DNA from: Bin127 sp965203505
Lineage (GTDB): Bacteria; Chloroflexota; Dehalococcoidia; Lucifugimonadales; Lucifugimonadaceae
Reading direction: 5' to 3'
Length of the DNA stretch: 64,000 nt
Assembly (NCBI GenBank): GCA_965203505.1
Contig: OZ241880.1
Coordinates: 682,001-746,000, forward strand
The translations under genes were made by a program, and so were the position numbers. The notes beneath the pieces are model-generated. The model was given only the letters and a program-made list of their open reading frames with translations, was not told the DNA's origin and made no database searches. Positions 57,038 to 64,000 of the stretch are shown piece after piece (position 1 is the first letter of the stretch; each line of letters starts with the position of its first letter).

Positions 57038-57789
57038 TTTTTCGAATCATCGCCGCGTCGGGTTGGTCGACGTTTGCGATAAGGGGTTGTTGGTTTTTTG
57101 TAGGTTCCAGCGTAGGCGATGTCGCCAGACCATCGCCGGTCGTGCGGTTGACTGTGGTTTCGCCGCTCGGTTTCACTCGGTCCTTCCTCCTCGTCAGCGC
57201 TGTAGCCGCCCCCGCGCGACGTCGCGGGAGGGTTTCGGCGTCAAAGGCAGGGCAGTCGCGCGGACCTTGAACGGGCGCCCCCTGCGAGCGGGGCGGGTTT
57301 GAAACCCGCCCCTACAGCTCGCGCCCTCCTCGCATTGCGAAGGGGACGGGTTGCGTCTCTTTCGCATCTCGAGCGGGAGGGGCCGATGGCCGCATCTCTG
57401 CGGCGCCACGCCTGGCTTGCTAGTCGGAGCCAGCGATCTGCTCCGCATCCGCGCACCGAGGCAAATCTCCCTGCCTGACCGGTTTCTGGTCTGCGTTTCG
57501 CCCGAACCACTCAGGCTTGCAGCGGGTTCCGTCGCCCGTCGCTCGTGTGCTTTCGCTCACGCCTTCCGGGTTTGCCCCGCCCGCGGACCGGTTTCTTGTA
57601 GGTTGGTCGTTAACAGCATCGAAAAAGAGAGTTGCGCACGCTTTCCGTTTCGACGCGGCGATGGTTCTGTGCGCTCGATCCGGTGGTAAAAAGCCGTTTC
57701 GTGCGCCTTGATTCCGATATTAATACATATGTAGCATGAGAGTCAAATCGTCGTCTGAACCGGGGATTGGTGGGATTTTTTGTTGGTGG
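57038..57789. repeat. Dispersed 0.7-kb non-coding element, copy B
   Basis: About 752 bp, colinear with 26468-27180 and in the same orientation. The best-conserved block (57419-57481) differs at only a few bases from copy A. Copy B has extra sequence (about 57300-57410) between a GGGGCGGG-type hairpin and the core, and ends with a single TTTGTTGGTGG unit. Confidence 0.75.
57290..57312. repeat. Hairpin inside element copy B
   Basis: GGGGCGGGTTT pairs with AAACCCGCCCC around a single G (so the real loop is a few nt). It is followed by TAC, like the CTAC that follows the GGGCGACC hairpins, and occupies their place in copy A. Confidence 0.7.
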
Positions 57790-57819
57790 GTGGAAGGGGC
57801 GTTGCGGTCGCGCCCATTT

Positions 57820-57872
57820 CGTCCTTCTGCCACGTCGTAGCCGTAGTTACTCTGCATGGCACATTTCCCCCG
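57820..57872. repeat. 53-nt hairpin repeat, second copy
   Basis: Same as 27723-27775 with a few substitutions (CGTCCTTCTGCCACG, CGTAGCCGTAGTT, TGGCACATTTC). Confidence 0.7.
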
Positions 57873-57906
57873 CGCAGCGGGGGAAACCCGGCCCCACGTC
57901 CGCCCC

Positions 57907-57929
57907 GGGCGACCACGAGGGATCGCCTC
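57907..57929. repeat. Hairpin repeat of the GGGCGACC-type
   Basis: GGGCGA, loop CCACGAGGGA, TCGCCTC, then TACGG. Confidence 0.65.
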
Positions 57930-58045
57930 TACGGGTACGCGGCGTCATCGCCTTGCCGCCTCTCCGCGCCGGGCATACCCCTGCGTTCTTGTGTCGGTCT
58001 CTTGGGCTCCGCGTCCCCTTTCGCTGGGCGAAAGGGGACAGTGGT

Positions 58046-58069
58046 GGGGCGACCACGATGGATCGCCCC
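58046..58069. repeat. Hairpin repeat of the GGGCGACC-type
   Basis: Stem GGGGCGA / TCGCCCC (7 bp), loop CCACGATGGA, then TACGG. Confidence 0.7.
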
Positions 58070-58178
58070 TACGGGTGTTTGCGGAACGCCCGCGTTTCAC
58101 CCAGCGAGCGGGGCGACGTGCCACGCAGCGAATTCGCCCTCGAAGGATTGATGTTCGATTCGCCGAGAACGTTTTGTT

Positions 58179-60011
58179 CTAGTGAGTCCTAGGTTTTGCG
58201 CTTGCAGCGATTTCAGCGATGGCGTCGAGTTTTTCGACGACTTCGAGATCGATTTCGTCGACTGGTACATAGTCAGCTAACTCGTAAAAATCTTTTTTTC
58301 GCATCAAATTCGGCAGATCTAGTTTCTCGAAGAAAGTTTCAAAGAGAGGGGTCAAAAAATCATCGCTGACTTTGGTTGTGCGGTCCCACGGAGAAACATT
58401 TCGGATCGTCCGCAACGCGGCCTCGACCTCATTGATGGCATCCGACATTACGCCGACTCGGCGTTTGATTTCGCCAGGGTCGAACAACGGGCCGATTGAA
58501 TCGGATCGTGCTGAAGCGCGGGCGTATCCTTCCAGAGTTTGTGGAAAGCAGAGATAGTTTTCGATTTCTCTTCTGCTCCACATCATCGCTTCGGCCTGCC
58601 CTAATTCAGGTAACGAATCTCGGAATCTATCCCACAACGCGATGCCGTTTAGATGGGGGATCGCCTCTTTCAATCCGTGAAAGTGAGTTCGGACTCTTTG
58701 AGGTTGATTTCCAACGTAGTGCACATAGGGGCGTTCAAGAGCACATATCGCTTTTTCGTGCTCGAGTTTTCTTGCGAAAACCTGCAAAATCGCGAGGTCT
58801 GTTGGACCTTCAAGGTATAGAACCCATCCAGTCTGTTCGGCTTGGTAGTAGTGTTCCCATCCGATTTCATTCAACGATTTGAGGATTTCGCTTCTGCGGT
58901 TGTCAACACGATGTGGGCGACCTACGAAGGCGATGAGCATGTCCTTGCCGGCTGCTTCATTGAGTATGACTTCGGAATGGCTTGCAGCGATAATCTGACT
59001 CCCGCTTACCCTCGCGGCTTCAGTGATCAATCGATAAATTTGGCGTTGCCGGAGAATTTCGAGGTGTGCGTCAGGTTCGTCGAGTAGCAAAACTGCACCC
59101 GGATTGGCGTACATAAACGCGAGGATAAGCATCGTCTGTTGCAGTCCGCGGCCGCTCGCGGATAGATCGAGGGTGACGCCGTTGTCAACGTAACTCATCG
59201 CAATTTCGCCACGTTCCACGATGTATCGCGGGGGTTGTAACTCGACACCGAAAAGTTCAAGGATGTGGTTGGCGAGTTTCAGCCAGTCTGATTGGAAAAG
59301 CATCCGGTTGGGTGGTGGTTGTTGCTCCGAATATGACGCATCCGCGTGTAAGTAACTTTCAGCCGCCTCGCGTTCACGCAAATCAATGAGGTGGGCTTCG
59401 TACAAGCTGTAACAAAGATTCCGGAGAACTTCGGCTGTACGCCCCTCGCCAACTCTGACGTCTACGGCGCCTCGGTCAAGCCGAGTTTCGGTGGCTGTTA
59501 ACCCCGACATCGGCGGAAGAAAAGCGATTCGCTGTTCGGCGGCTTCGGGCGGAAATGGTTGCCATTCTGGAGCTTTGTCTTCACTCACACGCAACGTTCG
59601 GCAGTAAAGAGCCTCTTCGTTGGCATAATCAAACTCCAATCCGCATGTCCAGCTCTTGCCGTTTGTTATTCCCTCAACCTCAATGTCAATGCGTATGTTT
59701 TGATTTCGTTGTTTGCCGTCGACCATCCGAGAGTCACGGATGTGCAAATCTCGCCAAAGCAGTCTTGCGCTCGGGACTGGTATCGTCACAAGATCGCGTC
59801 GGTTGATCGTGATGCCGCGTCCGCGTCCCGACGGACTTCTACCGGCACGGCGTTCGTTCCATCGTTTCGCGCCGATGTCCCAAAGTGCAAGTGCTTGCAT
59901 CGCGGAGGTCTTACCCGAGTTGTTCGGTCCGATGAAAGCGACTGGGCTACCCAACTCGATTTCGACGTCTGGAAAGCGCTTGAAGTTTCGAATGGTGAGT
60001 TTAGTAAGCAT
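58179..60011 (-). CDS. OLD-family-like ATPase with TOPRIM nuclease domain
   Basis: 610 aa from ATG 60011 (MLTKLTIRNFKRF). ABC/SMC-like ATPase: Walker A GPNNSGKT (28-35), signature LSASGRGLQQTMLIL, Walker B VLLLDEPDAHLE (about 307-318), H-loop IIAASHSEVIL. A C-terminal TOPRIM-type domain has LYLEGPTDLAILQVFAR (about 397-412) and later IALWDRFRD and WSRREIENYL. This order matches OLD nucleases and GajA. No UvrD-like GajB, HNH (PtuB) or reverse transcriptase gene lies beside it, so it appears to be a single-gene OLD. OLD proteins are phage-exclusion nucleases; defence function is inference. An upstream in-frame ATG at 60044 exists. Confidence 0.86.
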   Translation of the reverse strand: MLTKLTIRNFKRFPDVEIELGSPVAFIGPNNSGKTSAMQALALWDIGAKRWNERRAGRSPSGRGRGITINRRDLVTIPVPSARLLWRDLHIRDSRMVDGKQRNQNIRIDIEVEGITNGKSWTCGLEFDYANEEALYCRTLRVSEDKAPEWQPFPPEAAEQRIAFLPPMSGLTATETRLDRGAVDVRVGEGRTAEVLRNLCYSLYEAHLIDLREREAAESYLHADASYSEQQPPPNRMLFQSDWLKLANHILELFGVELQPPRYIVERGEIAMSYVDNGVTLDLSASGRGLQQTMLILAFMYANPGAVLLLDEPDAHLEILRQRQIYRLITEAARVSGSQIIAASHSEVILNEAAGKDMLIAFVGRPHRVDNRRSEILKSLNEIGWEHYYQAEQTGWVLYLEGPTDLAILQVFARKLEHEKAICALERPYVHYVGNQPQRVRTHFHGLKEAIPHLNGIALWDRFRDSLPELGQAEAMMWSRREIENYLCFPQTLEGYARASARSDSIGPLFDPGEIKRRVGVMSDAINEVEAALRTIRNVSPWDRTTKVSDDFLTPLFETFFEKLDLPNLMRKKDFYELADYVPVDEIDLEVVEKLDAIAEIAASAKPRTH

Positions 60012-60109
60012 CGTTTGAATCTGATGTTCGTCAACGAAGACCAAAAAGTCCGTGGGGTGATTCTAAGTCGCGCTTGGACATGTAATGATTTTCGCATGTT
60101 GGAGAGCTG

Positions 60110-61363
60110 TCAGGAACGTCTTAAGCCCGGAGCTAGCAGCATCGCCAATAGGATGAGTGGTGTGCCGCCTATTGCGCTGACGATTAGGGTTGGTTCGTTG
60201 CCGATGAGGGCTGAGAGGGTTCCGCCGAAGGTCCAGCCGAGGGGAAATAGTCCCATGGCGATGGCGTAGAGGGACATGACACGTCCTCGCATTTCGCCGA
60301 TGGCTTCGCGTTGGAAGAGGTTGACGATGGCGTTTACCCAGAACATGCCTGCGACGCCCATGGCGAAGAGTAGGAAGAGGGTGAGCGGGTAGATGCGTGA
60401 GAATCCGAACCCGATCATTCCGAAGTCCCAGATGAAGCTGGAGACGATGATGGTGGGCATGACGCGTCTGGGCAGTCCGAAGATCGCGACGGATATGCTG
60501 CCGATGGCGAGTCCGACGCCGAGGGCGGTGGACATGACGCCGAATCCGACGGCTCCGACGTCGAGGATCTTGGTTGCGTATTCGGGCATGAGGGGGAATA
60601 TGGCGACTCCGGTTATGTTGACGGAGCAGTTCATGACGAAGAGCCATGGGAGGACGGGGGATTTCCGAGCGTATGCGATGCCTTGTTTGAGGCTCTCGTA
60701 GTAGGAGGGTTTGTCTTCGGATTCGGATGCGGCGTATCTGCCTTTGGGAGCGTTGAGGATGAAAAGGGCTCCGAGGAGGTAGATTCCGGCGACGATTCCG
60801 TATGCCCAGTCGGCACCGGCGGATGCAATGATCCATCCGACGATGACGGGTCCGGCCATCTCACCGGCGTTTTGTCCCATCATGACGAGCGCGGTGGCCC
60901 TTGGCAACGATCGTGCGGGTATGAGATCTGCGAGGTAGGCCCAGAATGCGGGCATTGCGAATGAGACGACGGTACCGGCGGCGAGTGCGAGTGCGAGCAT
61001 GTGCCAGGGTTCGATGATGCCGAGGGCGATGAGGATGGCCTGGATGATCGAGACGAGTGCGAGTCCGATGCGGACGAAGGCGAGGAGTTTTCGCTTGTCG
61101 AACCGGTCGGCGATGGCTCCGGCGAAGATTGGGAAGACGAGGATGGGAATGGAGCGCATGCCGGAGACGAGACCGACCCATAGGTTGGATCCGGTGAGGT
61201 CGTACATTACCCATGACTGGAGCGCGGTGCGTGCGACGGCTCCGATGTCGAAGAGGGCTTCGGAGGTTAGGAGGCGCGCGAAGCCGGGGATTGCGAAGAT
61301 GCGTAGGACGCGTGGGGGGCGGGGGCGAGACACGGCATGTTTAGTGTTCTGGTCGGAGGTCAA
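60110..61363 (-). CDS. Major facilitator superfamily transporter (EntS/MFS_3-like)
   Basis: 417 aa with 10-12 hydrophobic helices. The inter-helix loop GAIADRFDKRKLL (MFS motif A, GxxaDRxxRR) follows helix 2, and the second-half equivalent is present near MPTIIVSSFIWD. The pattern RIFAIPGFARLLTSEALFDIGAVARTALQSWVMYDLTGS is typical of the MFS_3 group that exports siderophores or drugs. A second, related transporter begins at the right edge of the window, with the Fic gene between them. Confidence 0.87.
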   Translation of the reverse strand: MTSDQNTKHAVSRPRPPRVLRIFAIPGFARLLTSEALFDIGAVARTALQSWVMYDLTGSNLWVGLVSGMRSIPILVFPIFAGAIADRFDKRKLLAFVRIGLALVSIIQAILIALGIIEPWHMLALALAAGTVVSFAMPAFWAYLADLIPARSLPRATALVMMGQNAGEMAGPVIVGWIIASAGADWAYGIVAGIYLLGALFILNAPKGRYAASESEDKPSYYESLKQGIAYARKSPVLPWLFVMNCSVNITGVAIFPLMPEYATKILDVGAVGFGVMSTALGVGLAIGSISVAIFGLPRRVMPTIIVSSFIWDFGMIGFGFSRIYPLTLFLLFAMGVAGMFWVNAIVNLFQREAIGEMRGRVMSLYAIAMGLFPLGWTFGGTLSALIGNEPTLIVSAIGGTPLILLAMLLAPGLRRS

Positions 61364-61723
61364 CGAGGGAGAAGGATCGAATCTGCAGATCGTTATGAGC
61401 GGTTTGCTTCGATTATCGAAAGTCTGATCGGGAACGAGATCGTGATCCAGTCTTTGAGAGAGTTTTCGACGTTGGGCTATACGGATTTCCCGTTTTGATG
61501 CCGTATTGGGAGGATAGGCGGTCTATTCCGCGCATTTACGTAGGCGGTGGTTAGGAATGAATCGAGATGCATGACTTGGTGACAAAGTCTTTGACATTGT
61601 CACAGACTTTGTCAAAGACCATGTGCCGTTAGCCTCGGTAATTTAAACTGAAAGTCCACTGAATCTACGCCGTATCGACCTTGACAATGTCATTGACATT
61701 GTCACTGCCGTTGGGGCCTTCAA
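61364..61723. other. 360-bp stretch with palindromic operator-like sites, upstream of the Fic gene
   Basis: Between the divergent MFS gene (-) and Fic gene (+). Its left 200 bp holds no gene I can support. The right part contains five related 11-bp half-sites (see 61580-61704). Confidence 0.6.
61580..61704. promoter_or_regulatory. Operator-like array of five 11-bp half-sites
   Basis: TGACAAAGTCT (61580), TGACATTGTCA (61592), AGACTTTGTCA (61604), TGACAATGTCA (61682) and TGACATTGTCA (61694). The outer two of the first group are exact inverse complements; the centre and the last two are themselves palindromic (TGACA-N-TGTCA). The array ends 20 nt before the Fic start codon, a suitable place for a repressor. 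Confidence 0.7.
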
Positions 61724-62920
61724 TTGCCGCGTTGGAACGTGAATTTCGACTTGACGGTCAACCGCGACCATCGCGAGTTGATTCAAGGTCTTGCGTTGAT
61801 CAATTCGCTGTCTCGGACGATCCGAGACATACCGATTCCCCCTTCTCTCCAAGAGCGGCTCCATACATTGAATATCGTACGTGCGGTTCGCGGCACCACG
61901 GGCATTGAAGGAACCGAGTTAACCGAAGAAGAGGTGTCCGATGTGTTGCACTCCGATCCCGACGCGCGGGTGCTTTCCGCGAATCGGGAACGCGAGGAGC
62001 GCGAAGTCAGAAATTCCAACGAACTAATGCGTTTCGTCGAACAGGTGTTGCGATCGGATCCGGGTATTCCACTTACTGAGCGGTTGATTTGCAGATTCCA
62101 CGAAATATTGACAACAGGGATCGATTACGACCATAACGAACCGGGTAGATATCGACAACAGGATGTGCACGTGGCAAGATACCAACCACCGAGATATGTT
62201 GAAATCCCCGAACTGATGGTGGAGTTCATTGGGTGGTTGAACGACGACCGGGCTAGGTCTCTAGACCCTGTTGTCCGTGCCGTGGTAGCGCATTTTCTGC
62301 TTGTGAGCATCCACCCTTTCGGCGATGGCAACGGGAGGACGTCGCGAGGAGTCGAGAGCTTTTTGTTGTACAAAGCCGGCGTGAATGTTCGGGGTTTCTA
62401 TTCGTTAGCGAACTACTACTATCAGCATCGAAGCGAATATGTCCGACTGCTGGATCATGTGCGGTTCGAATCCGATCCTGACATTACGCCGTTCGTTCTG
62501 TTCGCAGTGAAGGGCCTCACCGAGGAACTTGAACAGGTTCACTCGGAGTGCCTGTCGCAGTTGACGATTGTGTCTTTCAAAGAGTACGCGCGCGAGAAGA
62601 TGTCCGCGCAGGGTCGGCTGACATCATTGACTGGTCAGCGTCAATTCATGTTTATGTTGGAACTGGACGAGCAACGAGTCCCGTTGGATGCGCTTTTGTC
62701 TGGAATCCATCCGCTTGCTAGGTTTTATTCAAATGTGGGCTACAGAACGGTCTACCGGGACATTGACACGTTAGAGGACATGGACTTGATTGTCGTCGAA
62801 GATGGGGTGATCAGAGCTAAAACCGAAGTGATGAGTCAGTACACAGCTCAGCAAACAGGAAGCCATTTCATCCTGGACGAGCGGGTTGAAGGAGCTGACA
62901 GACAACCACCGCTGTTGTGA
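61724..62920 (+). CDS. Fic-family AMPylase with N-terminal inhibitory motif and C-terminal winged helix
   Basis: 398 aa from TTG 61724, with GGGG about 9 nt upstream. The Fic core is H197-P-F-G-D-G-N-G-R205, complete. The inhibitory motif (S/T)xxxE(G/N) is T58-T-G-I-E62-G63 at the N-terminal side, making this a class II (self-inhibited) Fic. Residues about 315-380 (RVPLDALLSGIHPLARFYSNVGYRTVYRDIDTLEDMDLIVVEDG) form a winged-helix DNA-binding domain. It transfers AMP to a protein target, possibly itself. The winged helix plus the palindromic sites directly upstream suggest autoregulation (inference). Confidence 0.92.
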   Translation: MPRWNVNFDLTVNRDHRELIQGLALINSLSRTIRDIPIPPSLQERLHTLNIVRAVRGTTGIEGTELTEEEVSDVLHSDPDARVLSANREREEREVRNSNELMRFVEQVLRSDPGIPLTERLICRFHEILTTGIDYDHNEPGRYRQQDVHVARYQPPRYVEIPELMVEFIGWLNDDRARSLDPVVRAVVAHFLLVSIHPFGDGNGRTSRGVESFLLYKAGVNVRGFYSLANYYYQHRSEYVRLLDHVRFESDPDITPFVLFAVKGLTEELEQVHSECLSQLTIVSFKEYAREKMSAQGRLTSLTGQRQFMFMLELDEQRVPLDALLSGIHPLARFYSNVGYRTVYRDIDTLEDMDLIVVEDGVIRAKTEVMSQYTAQQTGSHFILDERVEGADRQPPLL

Positions 62921-62952
62921 TCTGAATGGATCAAGCAACGACGGATCAGTTT

Positions 62953-64000
62953 TTACGCCCTGCGGAACGCGGGGGATGCGATGTAGGCGATGATGGGGAT
63001 GGTAATGCTGGCGATGGCGGAGGTTAGGAGGGCCGTTTCGTTGGTTGTGAAGTGGGCGATTGCGCCACCGATGGTCCAGCCGATGGGAATGAGGCCCATG
63101 ACGATGGTGTAGAGGCTCATGATGTTGGGGTGGTGGATGGTGAAGGGGTTGGATCGGATCATGGTGAGTATGGCGTTGCCCCAGATCATGCTGGCGATGC
63201 CCATGATGAAGAGGATGAGGAGGCTTGTTGGCAGGTTAGGAGAGTATGCGAATGCGAGGGTGCCTGTTGCCCATATGATGCTGGATAGAACCGCGGCGAT
63301 GGGGGCGCGTCCGCTCATGCCGAATAGGGCTGCACCGGCTGCACCGATTGCTAGTCCGCCGCCCAATGTGCCGGTCATGAGTCCGAAGCCGAGACCTCCG
63401 CTGTCGAAAACTGCGATGGCGTATTCGGGGATAAGCGGGAACACAGCGAGTCCGAAGAGGTTTGTCGTCAGTAGCATGGCGATGAGCCAAGGTAGGGGTT
63501 GCGATCGACCGATGTTGCGGAGCCCGATTCTGAGTGTCCAGATGTAGGGGTGGTGGTAGTTGCCGACTCGGGAGTCGTGGTCGGGCATCGGGACGTTGAG
63601 GATGAGGTATGCGCCAGCGAAGTAGAGGATTGCGATGAAGACGAATGACCAGTCTGCGCCGACGAGTGCGATGATGATGCCGATGGTCAAGGGTCCGACG
63701 AGTTCGCCTATGTTGTGCGAGAGTGCGAGTATCGCGTTGGCTCGCGTGGCCATGCGAGGTTGGACGATGTCTTGTAGAAATGCGACGAAGGATGGCCATG
63801 CGAAGGCGATGGCACATCCTGTCAAGAGTGTGAGGACGGCTTGATGCCAAGGTCGCATTGTGCCGGTGCCGATCAGGGTGGCTTGGACGATTGCGAGGAT
63901 GCCGATGAATGCTCGCATTGTTGCTACGAGCAGTCGGTGGTTGACGTGGTTGCCGATGTATGCGGCGATGGCGGGGCTGAAGAATGATGGGGCTGCGCGA
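62953..64000 (-). CDS. MFS transporter, 5' end beyond the right edge
   Basis: At least 349 residues are visible; the N-terminal part is outside the window. At the right edge the frame reads AAPSFFSPAIAAYIGNHVNHRLLVATM, the loop before helix 3, so roughly the first two helices are missing. The protein is colinear with the MFS gene at 60110-61363 (GNAILTMIRSNPF... GLIPIGWTIGGAIAHF matches GLFPLGWTFGGTLSAL), so the two are paralogs. Substrate unknown. Confidence 0.85.
   Translation of the reverse strand, partial: RAAPSFFSPAIAAYIGNHVNHRLLVATMRAFIGILAIVQATLIGTGTMRPWHQAVLTLLTGCAIAFAWPSFVAFLQDIVQPRMATRANAILALSHNIGELVGPLTIGIIIALVGADWSFVFIAILYFAGAYLILNVPMPDHDSRVGNYHHPYIWTLRIGLRNIGRSQPLPWLIAMLLTTNLFGLAVFPLIPEYAIAVFDSGGLGFGLMTGTLGGGLAIGAAGAALFGMSGRAPIAAVLSSIIWATGTLAFAYSPNLPTSLLILFIMGIASMIWGNAILTMIRSNPFTIHHPNIMSLYTIVMGLIPIGWTIGGAIAHFTTNETALLTSAIASITIPIIAYIASPAFRRA

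Larger units (their letters stand above)
56862..58178. other. 1.3-kb gene-free stretch holding repeat copy B
   Basis: From the enolase-family gene start to the end of the OLD-like gene. It contains the second copy of the 0.7-kb element (57038-57789), a second 53-nt hairpin repeat (57820-57872) and two more GGGCGACC hairpins. Reading frames here are GC-rich, Arg/Pro-rich and not conserved with copy A. No gene seen. Confidence 0.8.

Noticed and set aside
57241..58192. Several overlapping 60-140 codon frames in the GC-rich region after copy B
   Set aside because: They overlap each other on both strands, cover hairpin repeats and show no family motif.
58179..60011. Gabija system (GajA)
   Set aside because: The domain order fits GajA, but no UvrD-like GajB gene lies on either side.

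Overview
The window looks like the chromosome of an uncultured, free-living member of Chloroflexota, most plausibly the marine SAR202/Dehalococcoidia lineage. This is inferred from gene content, not from a marker-gene tree. The hints are three separate enolase-superfamily dehydratases/racemases, three HpcH/HpaI-type aldolases, an RraA-type aldolase, a sulfatase, paired acyl-CoA dehydrogenases, a CaiB-type CoA transferase, and lipoproteins with long Pro/Thr linkers. This is the profile expected of an aerobic degrader of oxidised organic matter. Heme A synthesis genes (ctaA, ctaB) point to an aa3-type oxidase.

Layout. 1-13.7 kb: accessory and catabolic genes (enolase-family enzyme, two tandem CDGSH Fe-S proteins, Zn alcohol dehydrogenase, a small gene plus retropepsin-like protease pair, RraA aldolase, a Vsr nuclease divergent from a DUF262/DUF1524 GmrSD-like protein, cupin, sulfatase, M16 peptidase, two acyl-CoA dehydrogenases, HIT protein). 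13.8-19 kb: tandem HpcH aldolases, arsenite methyltransferase, and rsmD-coaD followed by a coiled-coil gene. 19-26 kb: lysS-serS-RelA/SpoT-domain gene, pth, ligA. 26.2-27.2 kb: a non-coding repeat. 27-33 kb: GNAT, DUF1015, and an operon of a class V aminotransferase followed by three peroxiredoxin-like lipoprotein genes. 33-39.5 kb: trpA-aroH-DAHP synthase-ribF-tyrS, an MBL hydrolase and a STAS protein. 40-46 kb: a crotonase/CoA-transferase pair flanked by inverted repeats, ftsH, and an aldolase/dehydratase pair. 46-56.9 kb: DUF2851, tsaD, zinc ribbon, sortase, ctaA-ctaB, infC-rpmI-rplT and a third enolase-family enzyme. 56.9-58.2 kb: second copy of the non-coding repeat. 58-64 kb: OLD-like ATPase/TOPRIM nuclease, two MFS transporters and a Fic protein.

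The outstanding observation is at 29.2-31.6 kb. Three consecutive peroxiredoxin-like lipoprotein genes each carry one in-frame TGA at the same place, the first position of the active-site CxxC motif. In all three the TGA is followed 14 nt later by a 6-7 bp stem-loop with nearly the same sequence. This is the expected signature of selenocysteine insertion, so these should be read as three full-length selenoproteins (UxxC), not six fragments. They are translationally coupled, membrane-anchored by lipoboxes, and one carries a Pro/Thr-rich stalk of about 200 residues.

Other points of interest: infC appears to start at a non-canonical AUA codon behind a good Shine-Dalgarno; a set of 11-bp palindromic half-sites precedes the Fic gene; a family of hairpins with a common 18-nt tail is scattered through the intergenic regions; a 0.7-kb element with no credible ORF occurs twice; and two small unannotated ORFs (35 and 49 codons) look translatable.
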